64,000 nucleotides of DNA from Thalassovita taeanensis. GTDB lineage: Bacteria > Pseudomonadota > Alphaproteobacteria > Rhodobacterales > Rhodobacteraceae. Below are positions 8,502-17,690 of this stretch, piece by piece; the stretch's first letter is position 1; each line of letters starts with the position of its first letter. The position numbers were made by a program, and so were the translations under genes. A model generated the notes under the pieces. The model was not told the origin of the DNA and did not search any database. It saw only the letters and a list, made by a program, of their open reading frames with translations. Location: NCBI RefSeq assembly GCF_900110775.1, contig NZ_FOEP01000005.1, positions 1 to 64,000 on the forward strand. Reading direction: 5' to 3'.

Positions 8502-9026
8502 TTAGTCCTTGATCACGATACGGTCCAATTGCCACACGCTTCGTGAATAGATCACCTCGTTGCGATAATCATCATTGGAGTCGTAAGGGTAAACAACCCA
8601 TAGCGGGCCTTTTTCACGCACAGACATTGGTACATCATTCAGGAAATAGGCAACGATCGGGCCGTCATCGGCAAGGCTATCCACTGGAATATCAACGGCA
8701 TAGTCATTGATCGCGGTGGCACGCAGCGTGGCGCCTTGTGCATCAACATATGCCACCAGGGCTTTCAGCGGAACGCCGGTGAATTTCTGCGGCCCCTCTG
8801 TCCAGATCGTATTGGTGGTGAATTCCATGGCTCCCAACTGCTGAAGCATTTCGATGTCGAAAACGGTTGTCTCGCCGTTATTGGTATGCTCGACTGCACC
8901 GCTTATGGTCAGCAGAATTTCGCCCTGCGGCAGGGGCAGGTTGTCGGCGGTTGCAAAGGTTGATGAAAGGCACAAGGCTGCGGTGAGCAGGCAGGATGCC
9001 ATTGGCCGAAAAAACTGTTCGCGCAC
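8502..9026 (-). CDS. Exported protein with molybdopterin-oxidoreductase-like fold, probable accessory sensor
   Basis: A 174-residue exported protein. I chose GTG 9026 because AGAGGAG lies nine bases upstream; the next ATG (MASCLL) lies inside the signal peptide. The signal peptide ends near TFATA. The mature part (GEILLTISGAVEH, then FTGVPLKALVAYV, VYPYDSNDDYRNEVIYSRSVWQ in outline) resembles the molybdopterin-binding domain of sulfite-oxidase-like proteins. It contains no cysteine, so the usual Mo-ligating residue is absent and catalysis is unlikely. It precedes the hybrid kinase by 30 bases. A ligand-binding or signalling role with that kinase is inferred from position. Confidence 0.75.
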   Translation of the reverse strand: MREQFFRPMASCLLTAALCLSSTFATADNLPLPQGEILLTISGAVEHTNNGETTVFDIEMLQQLGAMEFTTNTIWTEGPQKFTGVPLKALVAYVDAQGATLRATAINDYAVDIPVDSLADDGPIVAYFLNDVPMSVREKGPLWVVYPYDSNDDYRNEVIYSRSVWQLDRIVIKD

Positions 9027-9348
9027 GTTTGTTGTCTCCTCTAAATGTTTGATGGACGTGGGTCCATGCATAGTGAGCGCACCTCTCGCTGAATGTGGCT
9101 TGCGCGCCGTCTTGATGGCGTTCTATCGCCTTTTGAGTGGTGCCACATCTGCGCAGGGGTATAGCCCTCTATCCTTTTGCATAGGACTTATGTTCAAAAA
9201 GTTTGTATACTTAAGCGAAGTGGAAAGCTTATCTAGACAATCAAAAGGGGCATTTTCGCTCTGGATGGCGCAAAGGCACCCGTGGGTAAGCATTTGTAAG
9301 GGTTATTAAGTTTCGGGGCCAAGTACCGAAGCAGAATGAAGAAGGTGA
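9027..9348. promoter_or_regulatory. Divergent promoter region of the two-component genes
   Basis: The 322 bases separate the minus-strand sensor operon from the plus-strand LuxR regulator and must contain both promoters. The stretch 9175-9245 is AT-rich compared with its surroundings. No coding frame with a plausible start was seen. No operator could be assigned. Confidence 0.5.
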
Positions 9349-9957
9349 ATGATGAGGATATTGGTTGCCGACGATCACGATCTCGTCCGGGAGACAATCG
9401 CGGCCTTTCTTGAGAAGGAACAGCGGGTCATTGTCACTCAAGTGGCGACGCTGGATCAGGCCCTAGCTGAGATCAACAAAGCGGGTACGTTCGATCTGGC
9501 GCTGCTGGATTACACGATGCCAGGCATGAATGGTCTTTCTGGCTTCGAACGCGTTATGGCTGCGAATGGCGGCAACCCAGTTGCCTTGATTTCGGGGACG
9601 GCGAACAAGGATGTCGCCGAAAAGGCGCTGAAACTTGGCGCTGCGGGGTTCCTGCCCAAGACAATGTCGGCGAAATCCATGGTCAACGCGGTGAGGTTCA
9701 TGGCGATGGGCGAGATTTACGCGCCGCTGGATTTCATGACCGCCGAAGAGGAAATCAACGCAACCAGCAATCTTACCCCACGCGAAATTCAGGTCCTGAA
9801 AGGCCTGTGCGATGGTAAGGCCAACAAGGAAATCGCGCGAGACAACGACCTGCAGGAAGTGACAATCAAACTGCACGTAAAGAACCTGTGTCGCAAGCTG
9901 GGCGCGCGAAACCGCACCCATGCCGCGATGATCGGGCGTGACCGTCAACTGATTTGA
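9349..9957 (+). CDS. LuxR/NarL-family response regulator
   Basis: A 202-residue cytoplasmic transcription factor. The receiver domain (1-120) has the acidic pocket Asp8/Asp9, the phospho-acceptor Asp54 in LLDYTMPGMNG, and a Lys in GFLPKTMS. The LuxR-type helix-turn-helix at about 137-200 has LTPREIQVLKGLCDG and NKEIARDNDLQEVTIKLHVKN in outline. Two ATG codons are adjacent; the second (9352) is better spaced from AGAAGG than the first, a one-residue difference. It is divergent from the hybrid kinase, its probable partner. Its targets are unknown, and the surface-protein genes downstream are one possibility. Confidence 0.93.
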   Translation: MMRILVADDHDLVRETIAAFLEKEQRVIVTQVATLDQALAEINKAGTFDLALLDYTMPGMNGLSGFERVMAANGGNPVALISGTANKDVAEKALKLGAAGFLPKTMSAKSMVNAVRFMAMGEIYAPLDFMTAEEEINATSNLTPREIQVLKGLCDGKANKEIARDNDLQEVTIKLHVKNLCRKLGARNRTHAAMIGRDRQLI

Positions 9958-10285
9958 CCCGCACCGCTCGGTCAACGCCTGACGGTAGCAAACCCCACAA
10001 CTTCACAGCAACCTTCCCGTCCCGACACCGCCAGACTCTGGCTTGGTTGCGGGACGGTTCCATTTTGCAGGGGTGTCAACTTTTCAGTGCATACGATCTG
10101 TGCTGACGCGTGGTGTCATATGCTGCGAACGAATGGCGTGCACTATCCAAAAGGCGAAGCCCCTATTCCTCCAGCGATGCAACCTCGCCCTTTCCGCCCA
10201 TGAATGGCATTTGGGCATCTGTCAGGGTCTCTTCATGATATATTTCCGGCGGTTTCATCCGCTGGAATAGTAGTGGAGATAAATC
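9958..10285. other. Intergenic region after the response regulator
   Basis: These 328 bases hold a folded element (CCGTCCCG at 10017-10024 pairing with CGGGACGG at 10050-10057, with a smaller CCAG/CTGG stem inside). It is followed by TTCCATTTT and may terminate the regulator transcript. The rest should hold the promoter of the muramidase-like gene. I see no further gene. Confidence 0.45.
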
Positions 10286-10996
10286 GTGACACATTCTGTT
10301 CTGAAAGTATTTTCGTTGGCTCTGTCGCTGACGGCCGTTGGGGCGCCCGGTGCAAGTGCCGATGGGGCTTCGTATAAAGGGTTTGAGTATCAGTCCAACG
10401 TGCGTTTCGCACCTGCGTCCGATGTCGGGCTTTTTTCTGACGGTGCGCGCTTTAACCTCAGGGTGATCAAGGCCTCGTCGAATACGAGAGTCGGCAAGGT
10501 TGCAGCACTGGACCGTTCGGGGGGGCGGATCAGCCGCCTGAAAAGCCTGATCGCCTTGGCCGAGGCCGGCCCACACGGCTATGATGCGGTGCAGTATTCG
10601 GCGACGCGCAAGCCGGGGGCACGGCCAACCGAGATGACTTTGGCCGAGATTTTTACCTGGATAAAACGCACGCCGGGCCAGAACCACGCTATTGGACGGT
10701 ATCAGTTCATCCCCGCGACGCTGCGTGATCTGGTCCGGCGCGGCGGGATCCCAATTTCGGCCCGCTTCACTCCGCAGCTTCAGGACCGGCTCGCTGATAT
10801 CCTGCTGCAGGATGCGGGGCTGCATGCCTTTCAGTCCGGACGGATCAGCCGCACACGCTTCATGAACAATCTCTCGCTGATTTGGGCCGGACTGCCGACC
10901 AGTTCCGGCAAATCTGCCTATCATGGATATGCGGGAAATCGCGCCACGATCAGCTGGGCGACCTACAATCAGGAAATGGCCGCGATCTTTCGCTGA
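10286..10996 (+). CDS. Secreted muramidase-like protein (lysozyme-like fold)
   Basis: A 236-residue exported protein starting at GTG behind TGGAGA. The signal peptide ends near GASA. The C-terminal 150 residues match a Rhodobacteraceae muramidase-like family: IALAEAGPHGYD with the candidate catalytic Glu, EIFTWIKRTPGQNHAIGRYQF, then LADILLQDAG and LIWAGLPTSSGKSAYHGYAGN (blocks given in outline). Cleavage of the peptidoglycan glycan strand is a family inference. It lies 71 bases upstream of the giant mosaic protein. A local wall-opening role for export or anchoring of the large surface proteins is plausible but unproved. Confidence 0.7.
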   Translation: MTHSVLKVFSLALSLTAVGAPGASADGASYKGFEYQSNVRFAPASDVGLFSDGARFNLRVIKASSNTRVGKVAALDRSGGRISRLKSLIALAEAGPHGYDAVQYSATRKPGARPTEMTLAEIFTWIKRTPGQNHAIGRYQFIPATLRDLVRRGGIPISARFTPQLQDRLADILLQDAGLHAFQSGRISRTRFMNNLSLIWAGLPTSSGKSAYHGYAGNRATISWATYNQEMAAIFR

Positions 10997-11067
10997 CGAT
11001 GTGGCGCCTGCCATCGCTTCCCATTCCTTCCCCGCCGCGTTTGCGGCCTTGGCCCGAGATGTTTAAA

Positions 11068-14000
11068 ATGACCCTACGTGTATCTATTGCCCGCCCCACC
11101 AAGCGCCGTTTTCTGGGCGCCATCAGCACAACTCTGGCGCTGGCAGCGGCCCCTTTGGCGGCTGAAACATGTTCGGTATCGCCGGATTTCGTGAATTGGC
11201 TGACGCCGGGAACCACCGGCGGTGGCGGAGATCAAAGCGCCAATATCCGCTGGGGTACCGCCAGCACCGGTATCACTATCAGCGGACCCGAGTTCGTGAA
11301 CGGGGTCGCCGAAACCTCGATCATCCGGTTTCAGGAGCTGACCGAGGGACAGGGCACCTTTTCGGTTGCGTTCAATTCGCCGGTTGTTCATGATTTCAAC
11401 GTGTTTTTCGGCAATCTAGGGCGGACAACTGCCGATGCGCGGGGGTCGGGCATCGTCGGGGATTTCGGGATCACAACCTCGGATGGCGCCGCGCTTTCAA
11501 ATGTGGGCGTCTCGCTGTCACCGCTTGACAATGCAGGATATTTCCAGACTTTTCTGTCAGATACCCAAGGGTTTGCGACGACCACTCTGAGCGGGACGGG
11601 GCCGGATGGCTTGCCGCTGGACGGGCGGGTCTGGATTCACGATGCGGTGCTGGATTTTGGGAATGGCGGGGCAGATCAGGCCTATGGCATGGTCGACCTA
11701 GCCTATGGCGCGCCGATCGCGGTTTCCACCACCTCGACCACGATCGACACGTTTACCTTTCGTCAGGTCGGCATTGGCGTCGGCCCCACCGGGACCTTGG
11801 GTATTCAGGCACGCCTCCGTTCCTGTATCACGGCGCTGCTCGACGATCTGACTGCGACGCCGATCGATGGCCAGACGGGTGGTAGCTCTGCAAGCGTGCT
11901 GGGCAATGACGCGCTGAATACCGCCACGGTATCAAGCGGGCTGACCGGCAATGTCACTCTGGCGGTGGTCAATGGTGCCAGCCCGGCGGTTGGGTCGGTG
12001 ACGTTGAACACCAATACCGGCGAGATTGATGTGGCCGCGGGGACCTCCGCCGGGACTTATACGATCGAATACTCAATTACCGACCGCCCCGTCGATGGCA
12101 CCGCCGCCAACACTGACACGGCCTTTGCCACGGTTGTGGTCACCGCCCCTCCGGGCAATATCATCTTGGCGGATGACGACGATTTCTCGGCCACGCCGAT
12201 CAACGGGTTGCTTGGCGGGGCGGCGGGCAATGCCTTTTCCGGCGACACACTGAACGGCACACAGGTTAATGCGAACGAAGTCACAGCCACGGTACTGACC
12301 CCCGCCACCCCGCGCGAGCCCGGTGATCCGGTGCCGGAACTGACGCTTTCGGGATTTAGCGAAGGCATCGTGACGGTGCCCGGCAACACACCCGCCGGGC
12401 TTTACACGATCGTCTATGAGCTCTGCGAGGACGCGGCCCCCACCAATTGCGCGACCGCCACGATCACCATTTCTGTGATCAACGGTATCGGGCTCGATTT
12501 TGGTGATGCGCCGCTGACCTATCTGACCCCGTTCCATAACGTCGGCGCGGTTCCGACCGTTTATCTCGGCGCGGTTCCGCCCGATACCGAAGCCTTTGAG
12601 CAGCCGAATGCCGGCGCCACGGGCGATGACATCGCCGATGTCGATGACGAAGAAGGCGTGGTCTTTCCGCTCCTGACGCAGGGGGTCGTGACCACGGTGT
12701 CGATCAACGTCACCGGCGATGGTTTTCTTCAGGGCTGGATCGACTTTGACGGTGACGGGCTGTTCGCGGATGCGCTGAACGAACGGATCGCAACCGATCT
12801 GAAAGACGATGGCACCGGCGACGACACGCTGGCCGGTGACGGTGTGATCGACGTGGATGTGGCTGTGCCCGACGATGCCACGCTGAACCTGACCTATGCA
12901 CGGTTCCGCTATTCCACCACGGCGGGGCTGGATGCGCAGATCTTCGCGGGCGATGGCGAGGTCGAGGATTATTCGCTGGTGATTGCCGCTGCCGATCTGG
13001 TGGACCGGGGCGACGCGCCGGTCAGCTACGGCGATCCGCGCCACGTCGTCGTGCCCGACATCTACCTCGGAGCGCGAGAACCGGACACCGAGACCACGAT
13101 CTATGGCGGCACCAATGCCGACGGAGATGACAATGCCGGGATCGACGACGAGGATGGTATCGCTTCGATGCCGATTTTCACCGCCGGAAGCAGCAGTTCT
13201 GTCACCGTGCAAACCCACGAAACGCTGAGCCTTCAGCTCGAATTGCCGCTGCCGCCGCTCGGCCTGACCGGGATCACCAACCTACAGATGTGGATCGATT
13301 TCAACGGCGACGGTACGTTCGACCCCTCTGAACAGGTGGCCGCAGACTACCGCGATGGCGGCAACGGTGATACCGATGGTACGTTCAACAATTCGATTAG
13401 CTTCAACGTCGCGGTTCCGGCCTCGGCCCCCGATCAGACGACCTTTGCCCGCCTGCGCTGGTCCACCACCAGCGGGCTGGCGGCAGATTCCTTCACCGGC
13501 CTGAGCCTAGATGGCGAGGTCGAGGATTACCTCGTAACCATCGTCAACCCGAACCCGCCACTGGTTTGCGATGCCGGTTTTTACATGGTCGCAACCGAAA
13601 CCGGGACGAACCTGCCCGCACTGACGCGGCTATCGACCAGCTTTGACGGAACCAACTACAATCTTGGTCAGTCCCCGTTCCCGCCCAGCGATCCAGGCAC
13701 CTATCTGGTCACCGGCTGGGGGTTCAATGAGCTGGACAACTATATCTATGGTGTGGGTCAGTCGCCGCGCAATTTGTGGCGGATCGACGGCAATGGCGAA
13801 TTGTCAGTGGCGGCCGACATTTCCGGGCTGGCGTTGCAATCGCCCGATACGACGACCGATATCCTGCCCAATGGCATCCTGATCTATAAATCCGGCACCA
13901 CAAACAGCCTCTATCAGCTGCTCGATATTTCCGATCCCTCGAATCCAGTGGCGCTTGGCGTGCTCGATGCCGGGCCAGGGGCGCCTTATGGCCGCGATAT

Positions 14001-16233
14001 GGCGTATAACCCACGCGACGGTCTGATCTATTTCTATGACCCGTCTCGCAATCTCTATGCCTTCGACCCGAACGGTGGAGCACCCGGCCCGATCACGACG
14101 CAGTTGATTCAGCCCACCATACCGCTTCCGACCGGCATCTTTGCGATGGACTTCGACTCGGTCTGGTTCGACGCGCAGGGCTACCTCTACGCCTTTGATA
14201 ACCAGTCGCGACAGGTTTGGGCGCTCGATGTTGGCGTCGATGGCGACCGCCCGGCAAGCTGGGATCTGATCGAGATCGAGGGCCAGGTGAACAACATCAC
14301 CTATCAGGGCAACGATGGCGCGTCCTGTCGCGGCAACGGGCCTTTCGCCCCGGCCGCACCGCAGGGCGGCGTGTCGGGGAACGTTTATATCGACGCCAAC
14401 GCCAACGATCTGCGTGATGGAGGCGAGACCAACCTTGGCGCCGGGATCGCCGTCACGGTTTATTCCGACAATGGCACGCCGACCGACCTCAACGACGACA
14501 CGCTGATTGCGACCACTGATACGCTGGCCGATGGCACCTATGCCTTTGCCGACCTTTCTGCGGGCACCTACCGGGTTGAGGTCGATACGACAGACCCCGA
14601 TCTGCCCGCTGGTTCGGCCATCGGCACATCGAACCCGCTGATCGGCGTGGTTGTGGCCGATGGTACCGTGACAACGGATCAGGATTTCGGCTTTGATCCG
14701 CAGGAAAGCGATCTGTCGATCACCAAAACCGCGCTCAGCGTGGCGACGGGGCTGCCAGTGACCAGCGCGGCCGAGGGCGATGTGATCGACTGGGTGATCA
14801 GCGTGACCAACAATGGTCCCGGCTCGCCGTCTGGCGTGCGGGTGTCCGAGAAAATCCCGAGCGGGTTTCAGTATGTGTCCGACGACGCCCCGGCGACCGG
14901 CGACACCTACGATTCCGCGACCGGTATCTGGTTCGTTGACGAGATCCTGTCCGGCGCAACCGAAACCCTGAGGATCCGCACCACGGTTTTGGGGTCGGGA
15001 AATACCACTAACGTTGCCGAGATCGTTGCGAGCTCGCTTAGCGATACCGATAGCGACCCTAGCACCGGCATTCGGACCGATGACCTGTCTGATGGCATCG
15101 CCGATGATGATGAGGCCAGCTATACGGTGACCTTGGATGCTGGTACTCGGAAGATCTCTGGCCGCGTGTTCCTTGACAACGGGGCTGGGGGCGGCACCGC
15201 CCATGATGCGGCAGTGAATGGTACAGAAACCGGCACCCAGAACGCGATCCTTGAGCTCTATGACGCCAATGGTGCGCTACTGGCCAGCCCGGCGATCGCG
15301 GCGGACGGCACCTGGAGCTACGCTCTGGCCGACGACAACAGCGGTGCGCTGACCTTGACGGTTCAGCCAGGCACCGGGTTGCGCTCCATTTCCGAGGCGA
15401 CAGCGGGTCTGCCGGGATTAACCAATGCCGATCCGCATGACGGTACCTTCACATTCTCTCCCGCTACGGCCACCGATTATTCTGGGTTGGATGTCGGTCT
15501 GATCCTTCGGGCGCAGCTGAGCCAGGATCAGAGTGCAACAATCGCAGCCGGGCAGATTGCCAATCTGCGCCACGACTACCGGGCATTCTCGACCGGTACG
15601 GTCGATTTCGCCATCGAACAGACAGATTCCAGACCTGACGGGGCCTTTGCGGCAACGCTGTATCGCGACGCCGATTGCGACGGTACGCCAGAGACGGCCA
15701 TTACAGCCCCCGTTGCGGTGGTTGCGGGCGACCGGATCTGTCTGATCTCGCGCGTTACGGCAAATTCCGGCATCGGTCCGGGTAGCAGCCTGACTTATCA
15801 ATTGGTCGCGCGTACCGCATATGATGGTACGAGCGTGACAGGCACGGCCATCAACACCGATCGGGTGACTGCGGCACTTGCGGGCGGGCGTCTGGAATTG
15901 GCCAAAACCGTGCGCAATATAACTCAGAACACCCCCGAAGGTGCGTCGAATGGCGGAGGGGTTGGCGATGTGCTGGAATACCGGATCTACCTGACCAACC
16001 CTAGTGCGCAAATGGCGACGGACGTCATCGTCTATGACAAAACCCCGGCCTATACCCGATTGGCCGCTCCGATTCCAAGCCCTGTGGTGCTGGGCACCGG
16101 CCTGACCTGCACGGTCGGTGTCCCGGCCAGCAATGCCGCGGGCTACGCTGGTCCACTACGCTGGGATTGCACCGGAACCTATGCGCCTGGTGATGCCGGT
16201 TCAGTCAGCTTCCGCGTGCAAATCGCACCCTGA
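11068..16233 (+). CDS. Giant exported mosaic protein with GEVED, propeller-like, SdrD-B and DUF11-like domains
   Basis: The frame is open from 10882, but that part overlaps the muramidase gene. ATG 11068, behind GAGAT, starts a proper signal peptide (KRRFLGAISTTLALAAAPLAA), giving 1721 residues; ATG 11059 is an alternative. In order: a unique N-terminal domain (about 35-252), two Ig-like segments (253-472), two GEVED-type domains each beginning DFGDAP/DRGDAP and ending GEVEDY (473-643 and 642-826), a propeller-like region (828-1088), an SdrD-B-like domain (1100-1210), a DUF11-like domain (1213-1350), a second SdrD-B-like domain (1360-1475), and a C-terminal region ending in another DUF11-like domain (1606-1721). 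Asp-rich turns such as DFDGDG and DFNGDG suggest calcium binding. There is no sorting motif or membrane anchor. Confidence 0.85.
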   Translation: MTLRVSIARPTKRRFLGAISTTLALAAAPLAAETCSVSPDFVNWLTPGTTGGGGDQSANIRWGTASTGITISGPEFVNGVAETSIIRFQELTEGQGTFSVAFNSPVVHDFNVFFGNLGRTTADARGSGIVGDFGITTSDGAALSNVGVSLSPLDNAGYFQTFLSDTQGFATTTLSGTGPDGLPLDGRVWIHDAVLDFGNGGADQAYGMVDLAYGAPIAVSTTSTTIDTFTFRQVGIGVGPTGTLGIQARLRSCITALLDDLTATPIDGQTGGSSASVLGNDALNTATVSSGLTGNVTLAVVNGASPAVGSVTLNTNTGEIDVAAGTSAGTYTIEYSITDRPVDGTAANTDTAFATVVVTAPPGNIILADDDDFSATPINGLLGGAAGNAFSGDTLNGTQVNANEVTATVLTPATPREPGDPVPELTLSGFSEGIVTVPGNTPAGLYTIVYELCEDAAPTNCATATITISVINGIGLDFGDAPLTYLTPFHNVGAVPTVYLGAVPPDTEAFEQPNAGATGDDIADVDDEEGVVFPLLTQGVVTTVSINVTGDGFLQGWIDFDGDGLFADALNERIATDLKDDGTGDDTLAGDGVIDVDVAVPDDATLNLTYARFRYSTTAGLDAQIFAGDGEVEDYSLVIAAADLVDRGDAPVSYGDPRHVVVPDIYLGAREPDTETTIYGGTNADGDDNAGIDDEDGIASMPIFTAGSSSSVTVQTHETLSLQLELPLPPLGLTGITNLQMWIDFNGDGTFDPSEQVAADYRDGGNGDTDGTFNNSISFNVAVPASAPDQTTFARLRWSTTSGLAADSFTGLSLDGEVEDYLVTIVNPNPPLVCDAGFYMVATETGTNLPALTRLSTSFDGTNYNLGQSPFPPSDPGTYLVTGWGFNELDNYIYGVGQSPRNLWRIDGNGELSVAADISGLALQSPDTTTDILPNGILIYKSGTTNSLYQLLDISDPSNPVALGVLDAGPGAPYGRDMAYNPRDGLIYFYDPSRNLYAFDPNGGAPGPITTQLIQPTIPLPTGIFAMDFDSVWFDAQGYLYAFDNQSRQVWALDVGVDGDRPASWDLIEIEGQVNNITYQGNDGASCRGNGPFAPAAPQGGVSGNVYIDANANDLRDGGETNLGAGIAVTVYSDNGTPTDLNDDTLIATTDTLADGTYAFADLSAGTYRVEVDTTDPDLPAGSAIGTSNPLIGVVVADGTVTTDQDFGFDPQESDLSITKTALSVATGLPVTSAAEGDVIDWVISVTNNGPGSPSGVRVSEKIPSGFQYVSDDAPATGDTYDSATGIWFVDEILSGATETLRIRTTVLGSGNTTNVAEIVASSLSDTDSDPSTGIRTDDLSDGIADDDEASYTVTLDAGTRKISGRVFLDNGAGGGTAHDAAVNGTETGTQNAILELYDANGALLASPAIAADGTWSYALADDNSGALTLTVQPGTGLRSISEATAGLPGLTNADPHDGTFTFSPATATDYSGLDVGLILRAQLSQDQSATIAAGQIANLRHDYRAFSTGTVDFAIEQTDSRPDGAFAATLYRDADCDGTPETAITAPVAVVAGDRICLISRVTANSGIGPGSSLTYQLVARTAYDGTSVTGTAINTDRVTAALAGGRLELAKTVRNITQNTPEGASNGGGVGDVLEYRIYLTNPSAQMATDVIVYDKTPAYTRLAAPIPSPVVLGTGLTCTVGVPASNAAGYAGPLRWDCTGTYAPGDAGSVSFRVQIAP

Positions 16234-16577
16234 CAGCCGGGACGAGGGGTACACTTGAAAGGGGCTGCCCAAGAGGGCGGCCCTTTTCGTGTTTCGAACC
16301 CCGCTGAAAGGGAGGCCGCGCTGTTTGTGCCAGCGCTCAGCCGCCCCAAGCTCGCCCGCCTCCCTTTTCTATATAATCGAAATTCCAAAATCCGATTCGG
16401 CGTGATCAAGTCGCTGTGGTGCAGGCCGCGCGCCATACCTATCCTTTTGCGCGATCGCGTCTCGTAATAATCAGGGCATATCCCCTTGAATAGGCGTATT
16501 TTCATTTTCAATCATGAATAGTAGAACCTGTCGAAACGCACCGAACACTCGGATCCGCAGAAACAGGAGAAACGGAA
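16234..16577. other. Intergenic region with terminator and probable promoter
   Basis: Besides the terminator at its left end, this 344-base stretch turns AT-rich after 16365. It contains a TATAAT hexamer at 16372-16377, a possible -10 element for the small membrane protein gene. No gene was found in it. Confidence 0.4.
16258..16290 (+). terminator. Terminator after the mosaic protein gene
   Basis: AAAGGGGCTGCCC (16258-16270) pairs with GGGCGGCCCTTT across a short loop, with one bulge, and is followed by TTTCGTGTTT. It lies 25 bases after the stop codon. Confidence 0.65.
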
Positions 16578-16799
16578 ATGTCGGATACCCCTCGCAACCC
16601 CACCGAAGTTGAAGCCGCACAACGCGTCGGCTCGATTTTTGGGTGTCTCATGGTTGGGATTGTTTTCGGAGTTTTTGCGGCCCTCGCTGCTTGGCATAGT
16701 GGCATGGGGGGTCTTGGCATACTGTTGATCTATTCTGCAGTTGGGTTAGTCACAACGATCCTAACCGCAGCCTTTTCCGCCTATGTGGTACTCGTCTAG
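16578..16799 (+). CDS. Small two-helix membrane protein
   Basis: A 73-residue protein of no recognised family. ATG 16578 follows AGGAGAAACGGAA. A short hydrophilic N-terminus (MSDTPRNPTEVEAAQR) precedes two predicted membrane helices, about 20-40 and 47-72. It sits alone between two terminators, between the mosaic gene and the DUF11 gene set. An inner-membrane accessory role is possible, but nothing in the sequence shows it. Confidence 0.65.
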   Translation: MSDTPRNPTEVEAAQRVGSIFGCLMVGIVFGVFAALAAWHSGMGGLGILLIYSAVGLVTTILTAAFSAYVVLV

Positions 16800-17112
16800 A
16801 CAACCAGTTTTGCCATTCAAGGCCTGTGCATCAGCGGCCTGTCCCTCTCCTTCTGATGCCGCCCTCTGAATGCCCTCAATACTAAGCCCCGAGTTTACTC
16901 GGGGCTTTTTTTGTCCCGCAGAATCACAATGCGGTACGTGACCTGACCGATTGGATTCTCAGTCTATACCTTTGAATATCAGGCGCTCGAAAGCACGTGA
17001 ATCTGTCCTTTTTCGCTCCCGCCTTACTCTCTTCTTTTTGGCATTCCTTCATTTGTGACCGGTCGTGCCCTCCTTTGGGTCACCCGGTGAAATCGAATGA
17101 AAAGGGAAAGAA
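16800..17112. other. Intergenic region upstream of the DUF11 operon
   Basis: The 313 bases contain the strong terminator at 16884-16912. The promoter of the 17113-26155 gene set should lie between 16920 and 17100. No operator or coding frame could be supported. Confidence 0.5.
16884..16912 (+). terminator. Rho-independent terminator after the small membrane protein gene
   Basis: AAGCCCCGAG (16884-16893) and CTCGGGGCTT (16898-16907) form a perfect 10-bp stem with a TTTA loop, followed by a T run to 16912. Confidence 0.9.
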
Positions 17113-17625
17113 ATGTCACTTAGAAAACTCTTTAATTATTCTTCTGTCCTGGCTTTGGCTTCGGTCTCGGTTCTGGGTGGTCAGGCATATGCGGACGGTC
17201 TGACAAGCACTGTCGCATTCAAGGTCGTGGAAATCTCCGCCACCGGAGAAGAGACGCTGGCGGAACGCAACACCGTGCGCCCCGGCGAAGTTATCCAATA
17301 CGTCCTGACACATTCCAACGAGGCCGAGACCGACATGTCCGGCCTGGCGATCACTGCGCCCATTCCTGAGGGCGGCACGGTCGAATTGGGATCCGAAACA
17401 AGCTCTCTGCCCGCGGTCTTCGAGATCCAGGCGGAAATGGAGCCGGAAAATCCCGGCCTTGAATGGTCTTCCCTGCCTGCCTTCCGGACCGTCGTCGATG
17501 CCGACGGCACCGAGCGCAGGGAGCCTGTTCCCGCAGACGCCATCGCGGCGGTCCGCTGGAACCTCGAATCCGCCCTGACAAGCGGAGAGACGGCGCTCAA
17601 CACCTACAGGGTTGTCGTCAACTGA
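17113..17625 (+). CDS. Exported single-domain DUF11-like protein
   Basis: A 170-residue protein with a signal peptide (LALASVSVLGGQAYA) and one domain of about 140 residues. The pattern NTVRPGEVIQYVLTHSNE, then GLAITAPIPEG and GSETS, is that of a DUF11-like beta-sandwich: a dependency on PGE..QY, a partner strand with N, and a PIP turn. It has no cysteine. ATG 17113 follows AAGGGAAAG. It is the first gene of a three-gene run, 65 bases ahead of the DUF11-repeat protein. A cap or subunit of a surface assembly made by the next two proteins is an inference. Confidence 0.75.
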   Translation: MSLRKLFNYSSVLALASVSVLGGQAYADGLTSTVAFKVVEISATGEETLAERNTVRPGEVIQYVLTHSNEAETDMSGLAITAPIPEGGTVELGSETSSLPAVFEIQAEMEPENPGLEWSSLPAFRTVVDADGTERREPVPADAIAAVRWNLESALTSGETALNTYRVVVN

Positions 17626-17690
17626 GCGGAGCCGACCCGCTCGGTTTCGACGGGACGGTAAGATTTTAATCCAACAAAAGGTAAAGTATA

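Noticed and set aside
10882-11067. N-terminal extension of the mosaic protein
   Set aside because: It overlaps the muramidase gene and lacks a signal peptide; ATG 11068 gives one immediately.
12073-13218. Minus-strand frame inside the mosaic gene
   Set aside because: Composition is His/Gly/Arg-rich with no motif, as expected for the complement of Asp-rich repeats.
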